Assembly (NCBI GenBank): GCA_020216785.1
Contig: JAIWNO010000218.1
Coordinates: 1-10,000 of the forward strand
Origin: Desulfomonile sp.
GTDB taxonomy: Bacteria > Desulfobacterota > Desulfomonilia > Desulfomonilales > Desulfomonilaceae
Direction: 5' to 3'
DNA length: 10,000 nucleotides
Below the pieces are notes generated by a model that worked only from the letters and a program-made list of their open reading frames with translations, made no database searches and was not told where the DNA came from. A program made the position numbers and the translations under genes. Below, one piece after another: positions 6,272 to 10,000 of this stretch (positions are counted from its first letter, which is position 1; every line of letters begins with the position of its first letter).

Positions 6272-7318
6272 TCACTCCCCGCGGCCGATGCCGGCTTCCT
6301 TGCCCCCAAGGCGCTCCGTGTACCACGTGTCGTAATAGGTGAGATACTCGCCGCTCTTAACACGACGCCACCATGTTTCGTGCTCAATGTACCAGCATAT
6401 GGTTTGATCGAGCCCTGATTCGAAATCCGCCTCGGGTTCCCAGCCCAGTTCCTCGCGGATGAGCGTTGCGTCCATTGCGTACCGACGGTCATGACCCGGC
6501 CGATCCTTCACAAATCGAATCAGTGATTCCGGCTTGCCCAGGCGGCTCAGGATGTATCGAACGATTTCTATGTTCGGGTACTCACTGTTCGCTCCGACAT
6601 TGTAGACGGAGCCTGCGCAGCCTTTTCGCAGCACAAGATCCACTGCACGGCAGTGATCCCGCACGTGAATCCAGTCTCGGACGTTGAGGCCGTCACCGTA
6701 GACCGGCAGCGGTGCATCCACCATTGCGTTGGTGATCATGAGGGGAATGAGCTTCTCCGGGAACTGGTACGGACCGTAATTGTTGGAACACCGCGTGATG
6801 ACTGCGTCTATACCGTACGTCTTGTGATACGAGCGCACAAGCAGATCTGCTGCGGCCTTGGTGGCAGAATAGGGACTATTGGGCGCGAGCGGATGACACT
6901 CCGTGAACGCCCCGTCCGGTCCGAGCGAGCCGTACACCTCGTCTGTAGACACCTGAACGAATCGGCCGACTCCGTGGCGGCGGCACGCGTCAAGCAGGAC
7001 CTGAGTGCCGAGCACATTGGTTCTCACGAACGCGGATGCATCGATGATCGACCGGTCAACGTGCGATTCCGCAGCAAAGTTCACCACTGCGTCAATCCCG
7101 TTGCACATGAGCGAATCAACTAATTCCCGGTCAGCGATGTCTCCCCTTACGAAGCGATGCCGATCGCCGTACGGAATGGTGTCCTGGAGGTTTTCGAAGT
7201 TGCCAGCGTACGTAAGTAGATCCAGGTTCACGATGTAAAGGTCGGGATACTCGGCGAGCATCTCCAAGATGAAATTCGACCCAATGAACCCGCAGCCCCC
7301 TGTAACGAGGAGTTTCAT
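6272..7318 (-). CDS. rfbB: dTDP-glucose 4,6-dehydratase
   Basis: This NAD-dependent extended short-chain dehydrogenase converts dTDP-glucose to dTDP-4-keto-6-deoxyglucose, the second step of dTDP-rhamnose and related deoxysugar synthesis. The 348-residue product is full length. The Rossmann motif GGCGFIG is at 7-13 and NLDLLTYAGN at 31-40. The family's Thr-Asp-Glu catalytic triad is T125-D126-E127 in VSTDEVYG. The SDR Tyr150/Lys154 pair is in YSATK, and DRPGHDRRYAMD is the typical C-terminal substrate-binding segment. GAGG lies five bases upstream of the ATG at 7318. It is last in the rfbA-rfbC-rfbB operon, 62 bases after the preceding gene. Confidence 0.97.
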   Translation of the reverse strand: MKLLVTGGCGFIGSNFILEMLAEYPDLYIVNLDLLTYAGNFENLQDTIPYGDRHRFVRGDIADRELVDSLMCNGIDAVVNFAAESHVDRSIIDASAFVRTNVLGTQVLLDACRRHGVGRFVQVSTDEVYGSLGPDGAFTECHPLAPNSPYSATKAAADLLVRSYHKTYGIDAVITRCSNNYGPYQFPEKLIPLMITNAMVDAPLPVYGDGLNVRDWIHVRDHCRAVDLVLRKGCAGSVYNVGANSEYPNIEIVRYILSRLGKPESLIRFVKDRPGHDRRYAMDATLIREELGWEPEADFESGLDQTICWYIEHETWWRRVKSGEYLTYYDTWYTERLGGKEAGIGRGE

Positions 7319-7380
7319 TGCCGCCTCGATGAAATGGGGTTGGTAATGATTTCCGCCGGCTTCGCAATCATTTTACCATG

Positions 7381-7872
7381 TCAACCGTCTTTTCGGGACC
7401 AGTCGTACGGGATCCCGCTTTCATGCGGATCTGTGCGATATTCGTCGGGGTCGATGTAATTGTACGGTCGAGACGGCGCATTGATGATAAAGGCTTCGCA
7501 CTGCGATATGCATTTCCAGCCGTGGTACACACCCGCGGGAATGACGATCAGGCACGGCTTATGGTCCCCTGTATAGATCTCGTTGACCAATCCCCTCGTC
7601 GGGGAGCCTTCCCTGTCGTCGTAGAGCGCGACCTTCACCATGCCCCGGACGCAGGTGAAACAGTCGATTTGATGTTTGTGGTAGTGCCAGGCCTTCACAA
7701 CGCCGGGGTATACCGTGGTGAGATACACCTGCCCAAACCCTGGAAAGAACTCGTCGTCGGCCCGTAGGATCTCCATCACGCGTCCCCGCTCATCGGGTAT
7801 GACTTTGAGCGAGTGGATGATCACACCGTCGATGCATCGTGTAGACGGAGGGGTAAACTTGACGTGTTGCAT
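7381..7872 (-). CDS. rfbC: dTDP-4-dehydrorhamnose 3,5-epimerase family cupin (variant)
   Basis: RfbC/RmlC epimerises C3 and C5 of dTDP-4-keto-6-deoxyglucose. From the ATG at 7872 the product is 163 residues, within family range. The jelly-roll signatures are present: DERGRVMEIL (27-36), the His63 region AWHYHKHQ (61-68), CVRGMVKVALYDDR (74-87) and IPAGVYHGW (111-119). His63 aligns with the catalytic His of RmlC. However, where canonical enzymes have a Tyr in the A-x-x-x-Tyr-Lys strand, this protein reads EAFIINAPSRPYNY (126-139), and the C-terminus is PDEYR...IPYDW. This fits a divergent COG1898-type subgroup whose exact reaction is less certain. The frame is open upstream to 7959, but the start at 7872, five bases after the rfbA stop, fits translational coupling and the domain start. 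The gene symbol reflects family and context. Confidence 0.85.
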   Translation of the reverse strand: MQHVKFTPPSTRCIDGVIIHSLKVIPDERGRVMEILRADDEFFPGFGQVYLTTVYPGVVKAWHYHKHQIDCFTCVRGMVKVALYDDREGSPTRGLVNEIYTGDHKPCLIVIPAGVYHGWKCISQCEAFIINAPSRPYNYIDPDEYRTDPHESGIPYDWSRKDG

Positions 7873-7877
7873 TCGAT

Positions 7878-8606
7878 TCACACTTTGTTTGCGCCGCCGT
7901 CCCGGACGAGGTTTGAAGCCCTGAGCAACGAGTCGAACGTTCCCGCGTCGGTCCACCACCCGTCGAGTTCACTCCAGGTGAGCGTCCCCTGTCGTATATA
8001 GAGGTTGTTGACGTCGGTGATTTCCAGCTCGTTGCGCTGGGAGGGAGTAAGCGTCCGGATGAAGTCGAATACCTGGAAATCGTACATGTAAATGCCGGTC
8101 ACCGCGTACGATGATGGTGGGTTCACAGGCTTTTCGACAATGCTCACAACCTTATCCCCCTCGAACACGGCTACCCCGAAGCGCTGAGGGTCGTCCACCT
8201 TCTTGAGGAGGATTTTTGCCCCTTTTCCCTGCCTTCTGAAGTCCTCCGCAGCGGCAATGATGTTTTTTTCGATAATGTTGTCGCCGAGAACGACGCACAC
8301 CGGCCCGCCCGCGGCATGATTTTCGGCGAGAGAAAGGGCAGCCGCAATGCCGCCTTCTCCTTCCTGATAAGCGTAGCTGATCGTGCGTGCACCGAGTTCC
8401 CGCCCGTTACCCAACAGCCGCAGGAAGTCCCCGGGATGGTTCCCGCCCGTCACCACGAGAATGTCGTCCACACCGGCTTTCACGAGGCATTCGACCGGGT
8501 AGGTCACCATCGGTCTGTTGTACACCGGAAGCAAGTGTTTATTGGTTATTTTGGTGAGCGGATGGAGCCTTGTGCCTAGTCCGCCGGCAAGTACAACGCC
8601 TTTCAC
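7878..8606 (-). CDS. rfbA: Glucose-1-phosphate thymidylyltransferase
   Basis: RfbA/RmlA condenses dTTP with glucose-1-phosphate to dTDP-glucose, the first step of the pathway. From the GTG at 8606 the product is 242 residues, the short form of the family. It opens with the nucleotidyltransferase signature GVVLAGGLGTRLHPLT (3-18), then NKHLLPVYNRP (22-32), QEGEGGIAAAL (81-91), metal-binding GDN (108-110), VEKP and WWTDAGTFDSL near the end. The GTG is preferred over the ATG at 8651 because GAGG lies eight bases upstream, homologues start right before the GVVLAGG motif, and the extra 15 residues look non-coding. It heads the operon and ends five bases before the rfbC-like start. Confidence 0.95.
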   Translation of the reverse strand: MKGVVLAGGLGTRLHPLTKITNKHLLPVYNRPMVTYPVECLVKAGVDDILVVTGGNHPGDFLRLLGNGRELGARTISYAYQEGEGGIAAALSLAENHAAGGPVCVVLGDNIIEKNIIAAAEDFRRQGKGAKILLKKVDDPQRFGVAVFEGDKVVSIVEKPVNPPSSYAVTGIYMYDFQVFDFIRTLTPSQRNELEITDVNNLYIRQGTLTWSELDGWWTDAGTFDSLLRASNLVRDGGANKV

Positions 8607-8638
8607 GGTGTCCGCCTCACGAAGTATTTCAGCCGAGC

Positions 8639-8667
8639 AACCTAGCATCATCTCTATCGGCGGTCAA
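8639..8667 (-). promoter_or_regulatory. Candidate promoter of the rfbA-rfbC-rfbB operon
   Basis: On the minus strand TTGACC (8667-8662) and TAGGTT (8644-8639) are 17 bases apart, placing a transcript start near 8632, about 25 bases before the GTG at 8606. The -35 is good and the -10 poor. If real, it rules out the upstream ATG at 8651 as the rfbA start. It rests on motif and position only. Confidence 0.35.
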
Positions 8668-8848
8668 GTGCAGCCGCTTGTGCTTGGTGATGAAGACAGA
8701 GCACTCTTGTGGAGCGGAAGGAGTTGAGACACTGATATTCAGCCGACCATCTTTTCCTTCCCGCGTCATTGGTCAGGGCGATCACGGTGTCATGGGGGCC
8801 GTTTCTGCTGGTGGCTCGTTTTCAGGTTGCTTAGAGCCGGTCAGAGGC

Positions 8849-8877
8849 TTGCTTGCCGGGATGAACATTGGTATGAA
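8849..8877 (+). promoter_or_regulatory. Possible promoter before the short plus-strand gene
   Basis: TTGCTT (8849-8854) and TATGAA (8872-8877) are 17 bases apart. The predicted transcript start near 8884 would lie within six bases of the ATG at 8890 and remove its Shine-Dalgarno. The site is therefore compatible mainly with the alternative start at 8962. It could be a chance match. Confidence 0.25.
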
Positions 8878-8889
8878 AGAGGCGACAAG

Positions 8890-9183
8890 ATGAGGCGCCC
8901 GGTCGCCTCGCAGCTTCCATTGCGCACTGGTATTAAGCCTGCAAAATTACCCGAGGAAGGTATGGTATTCTTCAACGAAGACGAAGGAAGGGAGCGCTAC
9001 GGGACAGTAATCGCCGCATTGGGAATAGACCCGAAGAAACTCACGGATAAATATTTGGAGGCCCTCGGAAAGGAGTTCGGCTGCGCTTTCGAAAGGGGTG
9101 AGCTGCTCATTTGGGTGGAAGCAACCGAAGAGCGTGCTGAAGAGATCTTCGATATTTTGCGAAAGCGGAACTCCCGATTCTAG
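8890..9183 (+). CDS. Conserved-looking short protein of unknown function
   Basis: I do not recognise this 97-residue product. From the ATG at 8890, preceded by GAGG seven bases upstream, it has a basic N-terminal stretch (1-20). A compact alpha/beta region follows: VFFNEDEGRERYGTVIAALG (26-45), a Lys-rich helix DPKKLTDKYLEALGKEF (47-63), a short strand ELLIWVEA (71-78) and a charged C-terminal helix (79-93). There is no signal peptide, membrane segment or metal motif; its single cysteine is Cys65. An alternative ATG at 8962, with GAGGAAG just upstream, would give 73 residues covering only the compact region. The gene is divergent from rfbA and ends 14 bases from the stop of the convergent MBL-fold gene, which leaves almost no room for terminators. 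Confidence 0.7.
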   Translation: MRRPVASQLPLRTGIKPAKLPEEGMVFFNEDEGRERYGTVIAALGIDPKKLTDKYLEALGKEFGCAFERGELLIWVEATEERAEEIFDILRKRNSRF

Positions 9184-9197
9184 ATTCGATCCCTCAT

Positions 9198-10000
9198 CTA
9201 TGAAAGCTCGTTGATGAAGGACTCGAACCTCCGGTGCCCGGTAGCAACAAATCGACCGTCGCCATCAAAAACCACGTCCCCCGTAATCTCCATGAGTTCG
9301 CAATGACTGAGGATTTCGTTAGTAGCAAGATTGATCCCAAATCCCTCCAGCAATCCGGCCTCGAAATATGCGGTCGCAACTTCTTCAGCTGTGCGGGGAG
9401 AATCCGCCAATAGATCGAGGATATCCGAACACCGCCGGATGTGGTGCTCGATCAGTTCGTCAACCCTGGCGGCCAAGTCCAATTGATTCCACTGGGCCCT
9501 GTAAAAGAGCCGATGTCCTGGCAGCAGGATTGTGTTGCTCTGCTCCTGGGCTAACTTCCTGAGCTTCTTGAGCGATCGTATATAGGTCCGTAATCCGTAA
9601 AGTTGCTGGGCTTCGACGTATCCGTCAGCGAGTACGCCCTTGGTCAGCTCAAAGAAGTGTTCTCGTGTGGGGTGTGGCGTGATGTCGGGAAGGGCGGTAT
9701 CTCCTACCAGCACCGCCTCGCCGTCTATAACTATGGTGAGAGCGTCCGGAGCATGGCCGGGATGATGAAGTATCCGAATTCCGCTGTCGAACGGATGGTG
9801 CGAGTTGCCGACAGCCGAGGCCGTCAATCTTGCCTTTTCCGCGTGGTACTCGGGACAGAACTTCTTTGCGAACCAACCCGGCATCGGACAATGCCAACAC
9901 GAGGCCGGCACGTTCGCCTTGTCTTCTGCCGGCGCAAGCGAAGGATCGACTCGATTCAGCATGTTATAGACCGGATGAGCGTGCACCTGAACCCTCACTT
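9198..10000 (-). CDS. MBL-fold metallo-hydrolase, N-terminus beyond the right edge
   Basis: This is the C-terminal 266 or so residues of a metallo-beta-lactamase-fold hydrolase; the frame is open to the window edge, so the true start lies outside. The first zinc motif HxHxDH is not visible and is expected upstream. The later motifs are present: HHPGHAPDALTIVIDG at about 9767-9720 (third metal region), VGDTALPDI (the metal-bridging Asp) near 9704-9678, and LLPGH, the last ligand, near 9530-9514. After the catalytic domain comes a helical tail with SPRTAEEVATAYFEAGL, resembling the winged-helix C-terminal domain of LACTB2-like hydrolases. An unusual C-x2-C-x10-C-x3-H cluster (about 9899-9843) lies in a loop before the third metal motif. 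Substrate is unknown; this family includes thioester, nuclease and lactone hydrolases. Confidence 0.88.
   Translation of the reverse strand, partial: VRVQVHAHPVYNMLNRVDPSLAPAEDKANVPASCWHCPMPGWFAKKFCPEYHAEKARLTASAVGNSHHPFDSGIRILHHPGHAPDALTIVIDGEAVLVGDTALPDITPHPTREHFFELTKGVLADGYVEAQQLYGLRTYIRSLKKLRKLAQEQSNTILLPGHRLFYRAQWNQLDLAARVDELIEHHIRRCSDILDLLADSPRTAEEVATAYFEAGLLEGFGINLATNEILSHCELMEITGDVVFDGDGRFVATGHRRFESFINELS

Noticed and set aside
7873..7959. N-terminal extension of the RfbC-like protein to the ATG at 7959
   Set aside because: It would overlap the end of rfbA by about 80 bases, and the added 29 residues are Arg-rich and look like a shadow of rfbA. The ATG at 7872 fits the domain start.
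1..10000. CRISPR arrays, insertion sequences, phage genes or toxin-antitoxin pairs
   Set aside because: I found no regularly spaced repeats, transposase or integrase motifs, terminal inverted repeats or recognisable toxin-antitoxin genes. The small basic ORF at 4258 has no matching antitoxin-like overlap.

Overview
The window is an ordinary-looking bacterial chromosome segment of moderately high GC, read by eye. Housekeeping genes (era, a serine tRNA, ispG) alternate with a nucleotide-sugar operon and several small or poorly characterised genes. A signal-peptide S41 protease, the MEP isoprenoid pathway and dTDP-sugar synthesis together suggest a free-living, probably Gram-negative bacterium. 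The sequence alone does not fix the phylum. I see no insertion sequence, phage gene, CRISPR array or attachment site.

Layout, left to right. At the left edge (minus) is a Shine-Dalgarno site for a gene that starts just outside the window. Era GTPase (1175-270, minus) follows. Divergent from it is tRNA-Ser(GGA) with an encoded CCA (1234-1326, plus). Next, on plus, are an exported S41/C-terminal processing protease with PDZ domain (1584-3047) and a membrane-anchored VOC-fold protein (3361-3855), the latter with its own promoter and a strong terminator. From about 4090 the coding strand switches to minus: a small very basic ORF (start 4258) whose frame runs into a strong terminator, a 104-residue helical phasin-like protein (4779-4465), and ispG (6052-4955).

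Further right is a compact minus-strand dTDP-sugar operon in the order rfbA (8606-7878), an rfbC-like cupin (7872-7381) and rfbB (7318-6272). RfbA activates glucose-1-phosphate to dTDP-glucose, RfbB dehydrates it to the 4-keto-6-deoxy sugar, and the RfbC-like cupin would epimerise or otherwise modify that. The final reductase rfbD is not in the window, and the RfbC-like protein is atypical, so rhamnose as end product is likely but not shown. The right end holds a short gene of unknown function (8890-9183, plus), convergent with an MBL-fold hydrolase that is cut by the right edge (10000-9198, minus).

The most unusual observation is the small basic ORF at 4258. It has an excellent ribosome binding site, but an intrinsic terminator lies inside its reading frame before any stop codon, so its transcript should lack a stop. 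That is the known arrangement of tmRNA-controlled ribosome-rescue factors such as ArfA and BrfA. A simple one-base frameshift is the main competing explanation.
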